Shown: positions 36,422 through 42,823 of the stretch, piece by piece
How the letters are laid out: the number at the start of each line of letters is the position of its first letter
Numbering within the stretch: the first letter of the stretch is position 1
Virus record (IMG/VR): IMGVR_UViG_3300032241_000902
Span: 1-42,823 of that record
Length of the DNA stretch: 42,823 nt
Source of the DNA: a virus
Reading direction: 5' to 3' (one strand)
Notes under the pieces: generated by a model
Databases searched by the model: none
What the model saw: only the letters and a program-made list of their open reading frames with translations
Told to the model about the DNA's origin: nothing
Translations under genes and position numbers: made by a program

Positions 36422-39406
36422 ATGGCAACAAACCCTTCAGTTGGATCAAAAATTTTTGCTAGCGATTATAATGCATTGCAATCAAAAGTTGCGGCTGTAA
36501 TGGGATCGGGATCTGGTAATTATGGTTACGGGCAATCGAGCCCGCAATATACTAGTAGTCAAATAGTAGGTACACCAAATATTACGGTGACACAATGGCG
36601 AAATCTTCGTAATGATTTAGTTAATGCCTATAGGCATCAAACCGGATCATCGGGAGTACTTGCAATTCCAGCCGTACCTACTACTGCTGCAAAAGTTACA
36701 GCATCGGATTATGTATTATATGCTGGACTAGCAAATTATGTTTATAATAATGTTAATGTAAAACCGCCTTCTAGCCAAGCTAGTCTTACTGCTTTTCCTT
36801 CGGTACAACGTACATCATCATGGAACGGAACAGTTTATCATACATTTATATTAACATTTGCCACAGCAGATGCAGCTAGATATTACTTTAATGCAGGCGG
36901 CAATTTTCAATTTACTGCTAGCTTAACCAACTATCCTGGATCTCCAGGTTACGGATCTGCAGACGGTAGTTATAACAAAAATAACGATTGGGCCATGTTG
37001 TTGACTAATATGGGTACTATTAGTTTTAATTTAAATTCTACTTCGACAACTGGATCGTATGATATACTTGCAAGTAATATTGGTTTTTATCAATTAACTA
37101 CGACAGCACAAACAATTTTTCAAAAGAAGACATCTAGCCCGTACTACACAAACAATCAATATGATATTTCGGCAAGTATTAATGCTGGCGGCAATGTAAT
37201 AACTTTTAGTATACAATTTGCAGATCTTGCAACTGGTAATGTAGATGAAAACATAGAAGGAACGCTAACTAGTCAAGTACAGGCTTATTATGCCACTGGT
37301 ACAAATGTAGTAGTTAGCCTACCATCTGTTACATCAAATACATTGACTGGTGGTGCAATTGTAGTTCCACCTCCACCACCTCCACCACCACCTCCTCCTC
37401 CGGTAATTACATTAACTGTGACTCCTTCTTATGTCAATACATCTAGTTATCGTGTTGGAGTACCAATAAATCAGACTTTTACTGTTTCTGGAGGCTCAGG
37501 CTCTTATATTTGGGCTGTAACCGGATACCTCGATCCAGGAGTATCTCTTTCTCCCCTAAGTGGATCGACAGCTGTATTAAGCGGAACCCCAACAGGTACA
37601 GGTGTAAATAGTTTAGTTTGGAATATTATATTACAAGTACATGATAGCAATTATGATTACGGTAATGCAACTATTACTGGAACAATGTTACCAGCTTATG
37701 TACCAACGCCTAGCTATGGTGCACTAACTGTTTCTCCAAATCCTGCAGTAGATGGAACTTCTATATCAGTATCAGCAGCAACTAATAATGCTAGTGGAAC
37801 GGCATACGCATTGATTGTATTTGATAAAAATAGCTCAAGAGTCGTTAATCAGACAGGCACTATTAGTTCAAACGGGCAAACTATATCTGGTTCATTTACA
37901 GCTAGCTATGCTGTTCAACCTTATCTTGTTACATTTGATCTTAATGGATTAACAACTGAAAGCACGTCTTTAACAGTAACACCAGCACCATATATTAGTT
38001 CTTATGGTTGGACACCGGTTGGTCCAATTACAGCGGGCACTTTTGCGGAATTTGATACTACAGTTGTTAACGGTGTTGGACTGTCATATACCATTGGTAT
38101 TTCTGGACACAGCACTCAAACCGGAACAATTACAGCTAATCCCCAAGTGATTAGCACAGGTGCGGTTCTTTCTTTTGCAGGTTCTATTAGTGCCAGTGCT
38201 TCCGTAAGCGGATTAAGTACTGTATCTAGAAGTATTGTAGTCAATACTATCCCTTCGCAACCAGTTATTAGTACGTATTCTGGTTCAAACTCAACTTGGT
38301 ACGCTAATAGCACTAGTCCTGGCGGCACTATCGGCGGAAGTTATCTTGGTTCAATCAGTGCTGGATCCTATACAGGGCCAGCATCATTTACTGTTTCATT
38401 CGGTGCGTTAGTTGGATCTAGTACTAATGGATATTTTCCTTATACATTCACAGCTCCTTCTGTACCCGGTAATTACTCATTCGTTGCTACAGTGACTTCT
38501 TCAGTTGGTGGGCTTACTGCTAGTGTAACTATATCTTTCACGGTGATACCTGCAGTATCGCCCCCGTCTATTACTTCACATGGATTTGATGCACTGAGCC
38601 CTTGCGCAGACGGAACTAGAGTGACATATAGTATGGTAGTAGCTAATGCTGCTACTGGCAATCATGCTGGTGTTGTTACTGTTGCTGGTCAAAATAATGT
38701 ATACTATACAACCGGAAGTGTTCCTATTACAACAAATCCGCAGACTATTTCTTATACATTTACAGCTACATATGCTGATAGTGGTCTTGGAGGTTATGAG
38801 GGAATTTACGCTACTGATTTTGAAGTACCCGGCAGCGCCACTGTTGATCGGTTAATAGTTTCCGCACCGCCAAGTGTTGTGCATGGATTCTACCCAGCAA
38901 CAGTCGTGGCATCCGGAACTAGTGTATACTATTCCGTTGAAGTCTACGATGGTGTTGGAGATACTCTTAGTATTGTTGTTGCTGGTGCTACTACTATATA
39001 TAATTCTGGAACAGTTACTGTTACACGTAATCCTCAGAGTTATACGTACTCGTTCACAGCTGATTATGCAAGCAGCAATAACGGCATTTTTACAGCAAAC
39101 TATACCTCACCATCTGGAAATGGATCAGAGACACTACTAGTATTAGCTCCACCACCACCACCAGTAGCACTTGACTCGTCTGCTGCTGTGACACTTCACC
39201 AAGCAATATTTGTCACTCCGACTGTATCAAACGGCTCATATACAACTACAACATTGGTAGCAAATAATACCGGTGGCGGAGTAACAGCATCTGGTAATGG
39301 TTTTTATGTGGATAAAATTCTTACTGGACCGGAAACATTTACATTTACTGTAACTGGTCCAGGCGGAACTAGTAATGTAGCAACATTTACTCTTAGAGAT
39401 GCATAA
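36422..39406 (+). CDS. virion appendage protein with polyproline hinge and Ig-like array
   Basis: A 994-residue paralogue of the preceding gene. Residues 1-310 are the shared domain. Residues 316-327 are twelve consecutive prolines, a rigid hinge. Residues 328-425 form a putative Ig domain (VGVPINQTFTVSGGSGSYIW; LSPLSGSTAVLSGTPTGTG). Four to five further Ig-like units of 90-100 residues start near 427, 522, 614, 715 and 817, with recurring Pro turns and the phrase T.NPQ.I/Y.Y.FTA.YA in the last two. A second hinge of five prolines (910-914) precedes a C-terminal beta domain. Ig-like domains on phage virions typically bind cell-surface sugars weakly and aid adsorption; that role here is inference. 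Confidence 0.75.
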   Translation: MATNPSVGSKIFASDYNALQSKVAAVMGSGSGNYGYGQSSPQYTSSQIVGTPNITVTQWRNLRNDLVNAYRHQTGSSGVLAIPAVPTTAAKVTASDYVLYAGLANYVYNNVNVKPPSSQASLTAFPSVQRTSSWNGTVYHTFILTFATADAARYYFNAGGNFQFTASLTNYPGSPGYGSADGSYNKNNDWAMLLTNMGTISFNLNSTSTTGSYDILASNIGFYQLTTTAQTIFQKKTSSPYYTNNQYDISASINAGGNVITFSIQFADLATGNVDENIEGTLTSQVQAYYATGTNVVVSLPSVTSNTLTGGAIVVPPPPPPPPPPPPVITLTVTPSYVNTSSYRVGVPINQTFTVSGGSGSYIWAVTGYLDPGVSLSPLSGSTAVLSGTPTGTGVNSLVWNIILQVHDSNYDYGNATITGTMLPAYVPTPSYGALTVSPNPAVDGTSISVSAATNNASGTAYALIVFDKNSSRVVNQTGTISSNGQTISGSFTASYAVQPYLVTFDLNGLTTESTSLTVTPAPYISSYGWTPVGPITAGTFAEFDTTVVNGVGLSYTIGISGHSTQTGTITANPQVISTGAVLSFAGSISASASVSGLSTVSRSIVVNTIPSQPVISTYSGSNSTWYANSTSPGGTIGGSYLGSISAGSYTGPASFTVSFGALVGSSTNGYFPYTFTAPSVPGNYSFVATVTSSVGGLTASVTISFTVIPAVSPPSITSHGFDALSPCADGTRVTYSMVVANAATGNHAGVVTVAGQNNVYYTTGSVPITTNPQTISYTFTATYADSGLGGYEGIYATDFEVPGSATVDRLIVSAPPSVVHGFYPATVVASGTSVYYSVEVYDGVGDTLSIVVAGATTIYNSGTVTVTRNPQSYTYSFTADYASSNNGIFTANYTSPSGNGSETLLVLAPPPPPVALDSSAAVTLHQAIFVTPTVSNGSYTTTTLVANNTGGGVTASGNGFYVDKILTGPETFTFTVTGPGGTSNVATFTLRDA

Positions 39407-39420
39407 TTCACTTTGAAATG

Positions 39421-39442
39421 TTACACAATACACTTAGTGTAA
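39421..39442 (+). terminator. weak hairpin, possible terminator after the fibre genes
   Basis: TACAC-TTA-GTGTA (39429-39441) can fold, or alternatively TTACAC with GTGTAA (39421-39442). It is followed by ATTTATTAT rather than a clean T-run. It is the only hairpin between the last late gene and the downstream early-type promoter. The call is weak. Confidence 0.3.
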
Positions 39443-39474
39443 TTTATTATCATAAAAATAATCATCACTGGCCA

Positions 39475-39503
39475 TTGACAAGATAATTAAACTAGTATAT
39501 TAT
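39475..39503 (+). promoter_or_regulatory. sigma70-type promoter for the glycosyltransferase operon
   Basis: TTGACA (39475-39480, perfect -35) and TATTAT (39498-39503, 5 of 6 for -10) are separated by 17 bases. The predicted start is near 39510, followed by the ribosome site GGAG at 39513-39516 and the ATG at 39523. There is no TATAAATA here, unlike the fibre genes, so this operon should be read by host sigma70 polymerase early in infection. Confidence 0.75.
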
Positions 39504-39508
39504 ACTAG
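39492..39508 (+). promoter_or_regulatory. 17-bp palindrome over the -10: candidate operator
   Basis: CTAGTATA-T-TATACTAG is a perfect inverted repeat with 8-base arms around a single central T. It spans the whole -10 hexamer and runs almost to the predicted start site. Such placement is typical of a dimeric repressor site, though a short hairpin in AT-rich DNA is an alternative. No second copy was noticed by eye. Confidence 0.55.
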
Positions 39509-39522
39509 CTACGGAGTTATCT

Positions 39523-39873
39523 ATGGACGAAAGAATCGAAAAAGCCTTTAGCGTAGCCAATTACATGGCTACGCTATCAAATCAAAGACGCATTATTTTA
39601 GAAGAGTATAATCAAAATTTGATATACTATATCAATGGTGCAACATTTAAAATCTCATACGAGCTTATTAGTTTTGTAAAAGTATTGATTGAAGTTGGAA
39701 ATACAAAAGATGTTATCTTAATTGATAACAATAATTTTCCAATTTTGATTGAAGACTTGGAAGAATTTTTAAATAGTTTAGTAGCACAATATTTGGAAAC
39801 CGTAACTACATACGCCGACAAGTTTAATGAAATAAAAATTAAACGAAAAATTGCGGATATTGTCGACCTATGA
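39523..39873 (+). CDS. conserved hypothetical protein, first gene of the glycosyltransferase operon
   Basis: A 116-residue soluble protein with no recognised domain. The N-terminus (IEKAFSVANYMATLSNQRRI) is helical, the middle holds a beta-like NLIYYINGATFKISYELISF, and VILIDNNNFPILIEDLEEFL leads into a charged C-terminal helix. From memory, close relatives sit after the tail-fibre genes in other marine T4-like phages, which argues for a conserved job, but I know no function. Its stop overlaps the next start as ATGA (39870-39873), so it is translationally coupled to a glycosyltransferase. The start is supported by GGAG 6 bases upstream and the promoter just before it. Confidence 0.75.
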   Translation: MDERIEKAFSVANYMATLSNQRRIILEEYNQNLIYYINGATFKISYELISFVKVLIEVGNTKDVILIDNNNFPILIEDLEEFLNSLVAQYLETVTTYADKFNEIKIKRKIADIVDL

Positions 39874-40709
39874 GCCAAGGTGTTGTTATCTTTGCTCAAA
39901 ATAATGCTGATATAGACTATATAAAATTATCAGTATTTGCAGCTAGGCAAGCACAGAAGTACCTTGACTTGCCTGTTAGTTTAATCACTGATAGTCGCAG
40001 TTGGCTAGAACAAAGTTTTCCCGATCACCCGTTTGATCAAATCATAGATGTAGACTATACAGTATCTGCACAACGTAAAAATTTCTTTGATGGTGCATTG
40101 ACATCTAAAACTCTAGAGTGGCGGAATTTTGCTCGTAATCGAGCATACGATCTTACTCCATACAACACCACACTAGTGATTGACAGCGACTATATTATTA
40201 ATAGCAGTAATTTAAAATCAGCGTTTAATAAAGATACTAACTTGCAAATATATTCTTCTAGCATGGATCTTGCCGCTTGGCGAAACACTGATGAATTTAC
40301 TCGTATCAATATGTTTAGTATTCCATTCTATTGGGCTACAGCATTTGTATTTGAAAAAAATAAAATTACTGAAGCTTTTTTTGATCTAGTTGCTTATATA
40401 AAAGCAAATTGGAATTATTATAGAATACTTTATAATATTGATACTATGTTATTTAGAAATGACTATGCATTTAGTATTGCTATACATATCATGGGAGGCT
40501 CCAGTTTTGTTACAGAACTTCCAGGTACAATGGTTTTTACAAAAGACAAGGATTTGTTAATTACCATGCAAGACGATCAATTGCAATTTTTACTTGAGAA
40601 AAAAGATTACATCGGTGAATACATTGCAGCAAAAACTAAAGGTATGGACATTCATGTTATGAATAAATTTAGTCTTAGTAGATTTATTGATGGAGGTTCA
40701 GGTGTTTAA
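39870..40709 (+). CDS. glycosyltransferase-like protein 1 (GT-A type)
   Basis: A 279-residue protein paralogous to the next gene. The N-terminus GVVIFAQNNADIDYIKLSVF resembles the nucleotide-sugar binding start of GT8-like enzymes. The key motif is TLVIDSDYII at residues 101-110, a D-x-D (D105, D107) that binds metal and the sugar nucleotide. EWRNFARNRAYDLTPY just before it is the position where such enzymes place an Arg-rich acceptor or diphosphate contact. The C-terminal half (NWNYYRILYNIDTMLFRNDY) is helical. No signal peptide or membrane anchor, so it acts in the cytoplasm or on virion proteins. Donor and acceptor are unknown. There is no strong ribosome site; translation probably depends on the ATGA overlap with the gene before. 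Confidence 0.75.
   Translation: MSQGVVIFAQNNADIDYIKLSVFAARQAQKYLDLPVSLITDSRSWLEQSFPDHPFDQIIDVDYTVSAQRKNFFDGALTSKTLEWRNFARNRAYDLTPYNTTLVIDSDYIINSSNLKSAFNKDTNLQIYSSSMDLAAWRNTDEFTRINMFSIPFYWATAFVFEKNKITEAFFDLVAYIKANWNYYRILYNIDTMLFRNDYAFSIAIHIMGGSSFVTELPGTMVFTKDKDLLITMQDDQLQFLLEKKDYIGEYIAAKTKGMDIHVMNKFSLSRFIDGGSGV
40692..40697 (+). promoter_or_regulatory. ribosome binding site that fixes the GTG start of glycosyltransferase 2
   Basis: GGAGGT is spaced 4 bases before GTG 40702 and lies inside the end of glycosyltransferase 1. It overlaps the alternative ATG at 40690, which makes that ATG an unlikely start. Confidence 0.65.
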
Positions 40710-41532
40710 AGGATTTGTAGTACTAGCTCAAAATACCAGGGATGTTGACTATGTTCGGCAAGCCTATGCGTTGGCACTAAGTATAAAAAATAGCCAAACT
40801 ATTACTAATATATCTTTAGTGACAGACGAATCTGTACCAGAAGAATATCAAACAGTATTTGATAAAATAATTCCTATTCCGTTTGACACTACAGCAGAAC
40901 CTACTCCTTATCGAGCAGAAAATCGTTGGAAAATATATCATGCAAGCCCGTATCACGAAACAATTGTTTTAGATACAGACATGCTATTACTAGAAGATAT
41001 AAGCTCTTGGTGGAGTTACTGTAGCAACTATGACGTACATTATACTAGTAGAATTCGAAACTATAAATTAGAAGTGGTTGAGGATCGAGTTCATAGGCGA
41101 GCATTTATTAGTAATCAACTTGCTAGCCCTTATAGCACTTTACATTATTTTAAAAAGTCTCCGACTGCATATGAGTTTTATAAAGTATTAGAATTTGTAT
41201 GTAATAACTGGGAATGGTGCTGGAACAAATTTGCTCCTATAGATTACCAAATCTGGTTAAGTATGGACCTTGCTGTAGCTATTGCAATTGAAATTACAGG
41301 AATGCATGAGCAAGTACTAGATGTTAATAGTCCTTTAGAATTCGTCCATATGAAATCTCATCTTCAGAATTGGCGAGTCAATGCAAGTAGTTGGCAAAAT
41401 TTTGTATTAACCAATTTTGGCAATACCTTGACAGTATCAAATATACCACAACATAAGGTATTCCATTATGTAGAAAAAGATTTTCTATCAGATGAGATTA
41501 TTGCTAAATTAAAGGATATGACACGTGGCTAA
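40702..41532 (+). CDS. glycosyltransferase-like protein 2 (GT-A type), GTG start
   Basis: Taken from GTG at 40702 (277 residues). GGAGGT at 40692-40697 is spaced 4 bases before it, and starting here makes the N-terminus FKGFVVLAQNTRDVDYVRQA line up with protein 1. The in-frame TTG (40687) and ATG (40690) upstream would lie on or before the ribosome site. D-x-D is at residues 91-93 (IVLDTDMLLL), preceded by ENRWKIYHASPYHET. A later FVHMKSHLQNW near residue 222 resembles the C-terminal metal-binding His block of GT8 enzymes. From memory, similar proteins are widespread in T4-like marine phages. The start overlaps the preceding stop by 8 bases (GTGTTTAA). Confidence 0.8.
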   Translation: MFKGFVVLAQNTRDVDYVRQAYALALSIKNSQTITNISLVTDESVPEEYQTVFDKIIPIPFDTTAEPTPYRAENRWKIYHASPYHETIVLDTDMLLLEDISSWWSYCSNYDVHYTSRIRNYKLEVVEDRVHRRAFISNQLASPYSTLHYFKKSPTAYEFYKVLEFVCNNWEWCWNKFAPIDYQIWLSMDLAVAIAIEITGMHEQVLDVNSPLEFVHMKSHLQNWRVNASSWQNFVLTNFGNTLTVSNIPQHKVFHYVEKDFLSDEIIAKLKDMTRG

Positions 41533-42163
41533 AATTTCTCGTAAAAAAAGAATAGTAGAAGATCAACCAGTAGTACAAAAATATTATGTACACTATGATC
41601 CAACAACTAATCAGATAGTCAGTGTTAACAATCATAGGAATGAAGATTATACACATGCTGTAGAGATTTCATTTGACGAATACGACAGATTAGTCACTGG
41701 TAGAGATAAGTTTAATGATTTTTATATTGGCGTAGTAATTCAATCAGACGGATCAGCCACTACTGGATTAATTTCTAAAAAAATAATTCAAGAACATAAT
41801 TTTAAGAATAGATTTTTAGCATGGATTGAAAAAGAACAAGATCTTGCAGACATCTATATCCATTGGGATCAATATAATGCTCAATGGGTATTTTTAGTAT
41901 CTGACGAATTTAGACAAAAATACTATGATAACAAATTGCCTGTTAGTGCAATAAGTTTTTTTGTCACTTTAGGTAAAGATCCTAATTTTCTATTAAGATC
42001 GATTGAAATGGATTTAAAAAAATTAGTTGAAGATAAAATTGTTATTAAATTTGAAAGCAAATGGGAATCAAATATCGATATGATTTCGTTAACCGCTAAC
42101 TTATCAAGTTTATGTTATTCATTAAAAGTTTGGAGAACACGTGAACAATATCAAAGTAATTGA
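41525..42163 (+). CDS. conserved hypothetical protein between glycosyltransferases, GTG start
   Basis: A 212-residue soluble protein with no domain I can name. The first 17 residues are basic (AKISRKKRIVEDQ), followed by a mixed beta section (KYYVHYDPTTNQIVSV) and a compact middle (DIYIHWDQYNAQWVFLVSDE; ISFFVTLGKDPNFLLRSIEM). I recall similar proteins beside glycosyltransferases in other T4-like marine phages. GTG 41525 is supported by AAAGGA at 41511-41516 and an 8-base overlap with the previous stop (GTGGCTAA), the same geometry as the gene before. It could be an accessory or acceptor protein for the glycosyltransferases; that is only inferred from the fixed neighbourhood. Confidence 0.7.
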   Translation: MAKISRKKRIVEDQPVVQKYYVHYDPTTNQIVSVNNHRNEDYTHAVEISFDEYDRLVTGRDKFNDFYIGVVIQSDGSATTGLISKKIIQEHNFKNRFLAWIEKEQDLADIYIHWDQYNAQWVFLVSDEFRQKYYDNKLPVSAISFFVTLGKDPNFLLRSIEMDLKKLVEDKIVIKFESKWESNIDMISLTANLSSLCYSLKVWRTREQYQSN

Positions 42164-42823
42164 ACAAGATATAATTTTTCTCAGTTATGATGAACCCAAC
42201 GCTGAGAAAAATTACGCAGATTTGTTGACAAAAGTACCATGGGCAAAACGTGTGCATGGAGTTAAAGGATCTGATGCAGCACATAAAGCCTGTGCTGCAA
42301 AATGCGAAACTGAGTATTTTGTCACAGTGGACGGCGACAATATTGTCGATCCTGCATTTCTTGAAGTTGAAATTGATTTAGACAAGTTAGGTTTAACTAA
42401 GGATTATGTTTTTAGTTGGTGTGGCAATGTACATGTTAACGGACTTATGTATGGTAATGGCGGCCTTAAAATGTGGACACCTGAGTTTGTTAATAATATG
42501 CGCACACATGAAAACTCAGATCCAAACGATACTAAAGGCCTAGTTGAATTTTGCTTTGATGAAAAATACTATCAATTTAACGAAAACTACAGTGAAAGTT
42601 TTACTAATGCAACACCCTTTCAGGCATGGCGTGCTGGTTTTCGTGAAGGTGTAAAGATGAGCTTAGATCAAGGTGCTAAGGTCGAGGATCTTAAAACTGT
42701 TTGGTGGCAGAATTATCATAGATTAGTTGTTTGGTGTAATATCGGTGCAGATGTTGCCAATGGACTATGGAGTATTTATGGTGCTAGAGAAGGTGCATAT
42801 TTAACCAACTGTACAGATTGGGA
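42141..42823 (+). CDS. glycosyltransferase-like protein 3 (DGDN motif; 3' end outside window), GTG start
   Basis: About 227 residues are visible from GTG 42141, supported by GGAGA at 42132-42136 in the preceding gene, which it overlaps by 23 bases. The frame is open to the window end. The N-terminus reads IIFLSYDEPNAEKNYADLL, then VPWAKRVHGVKGSDAAHKAC and YFVTVDGDNIVDPAFL, with D-x-D at residues 64-66 in the GT2-like position. Later blocks include GNGGLKMWTPEFV and TPFQAWRAGFREGVKMSL. This is a different family from the two upstream proteins and matches a group I recall in cyanophage-like T4 relatives as putative glycosyltransferases. Activity and substrate are unknown. I see no frameshift. 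Confidence 0.75.
   Translation, partial: MNNIKVIEQDIIFLSYDEPNAEKNYADLLTKVPWAKRVHGVKGSDAAHKACAAKCETEYFVTVDGDNIVDPAFLEVEIDLDKLGLTKDYVFSWCGNVHVNGLMYGNGGLKMWTPEFVNNMRTHENSDPNDTKGLVEFCFDEKYYQFNENYSESFTNATPFQAWRAGFREGVKMSLDQGAKVEDLKTVWWQNYHRLVVWCNIGADVANGLWSIYGAREGAYLTNCTDW

Noticed and set aside
38116-39433. Several open frames in other registers within the Ig-array gene
   Set aside because: Their Leu/Val/Ile-only or Cys/Ser-only composition is the usual by-product of repetitive Thr/Ser/Val codons in the true frame.
40687-40701. TTG (40687) or ATG (40690) as the start of glycosyltransferase 2
   Set aside because: The GGAGGT ribosome site overlaps or follows these codons; GTG 40702 has correct spacing and aligns with its paralogue's N-terminus.
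1-42823. tRNA genes, insertion sequences, CRISPR arrays, introns or inteins
   Set aside because: Reading both strands I found no cloverleaf with acceptor/CCA context, no transposase or terminal repeats, no regular direct-repeat array, and no interruption of the conserved genes.

Overview
The window is a stretch of a T4-like myovirus genome (Caudoviricetes), AT-rich and with the gene content of marine or freshwater T4-like phages. The main markers are the late sigma factor gp55, the gp46/gp47 recombination nuclease, and a baseplate run in T4 order (gp53, hub, gp5, gp25, gp6, and giant and small proteins at the gp7 and gp8 positions) followed by fibre genes. The host cannot be named from this sequence. 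I see no photosynthesis genes, tRNAs, insertion sequences or CRISPR arrays.

Layout. (1) 1-4251, minus strand: one tightly coupled early-type operon reading gp55 -> gp47 -> gp46 -> small helical protein -> GIY-YIG nuclease-like gene (cut by the window start). It is headed by a good sigma70-type promoter. (2) 4252-4335: a short divergent control region in which the early promoter for gp55 overlaps a late promoter pointing the other way. (3) 4336-28981, plus strand: tail-tube-like/baseplate protein, gp53, gp27-like hub, gp5-like spike without lysozyme, gp25, an enlarged gp6, and a single 15.1 kb gene for a 5036-residue baseplate protein carrying carbohydrate-binding-like modules and a beta-propeller-like section. 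(4) 29037-39406: a small structural protein, three paralogous tail-fibre genes (one with a tail-collar tip, one with a self-processing-like C-terminus), and two paralogous fibre/appendage genes, one extended by a polyproline hinge and an Ig-like array. (5) 39407-39522: a control region with a weak hairpin, a near-consensus sigma70 promoter and a 17-bp palindrome over its -10. (6) 39523-42823 (runs off the end): an overlapping operon of two conserved unknown proteins and three glycosyltransferase-like proteins.

How the genes work together. gp55 redirects host RNA polymerase to TATAAATA-type late promoters. Six such elements lie 18-24 bases before late-gene starts, and all of the structural genes are downstream of one of them. 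gp46/47 process DNA ends for recombination-dependent replication, which in T4 is linked to late transcription. The baseplate and fibre genes build the host-recognition end of the tail. The glycosyltransferase operon has its own early-type promoter, so it is probably expressed on a different schedule from the fibres beside it.

Most notable: a 12-base element at a fixed 12-base distance upstream of TAAATA in two late promoters, with a 9/12 third copy; the overlapping early/late promoter pair at gp55; the giant modular baseplate protein; and the palindrome-controlled glycosyltransferase operon.
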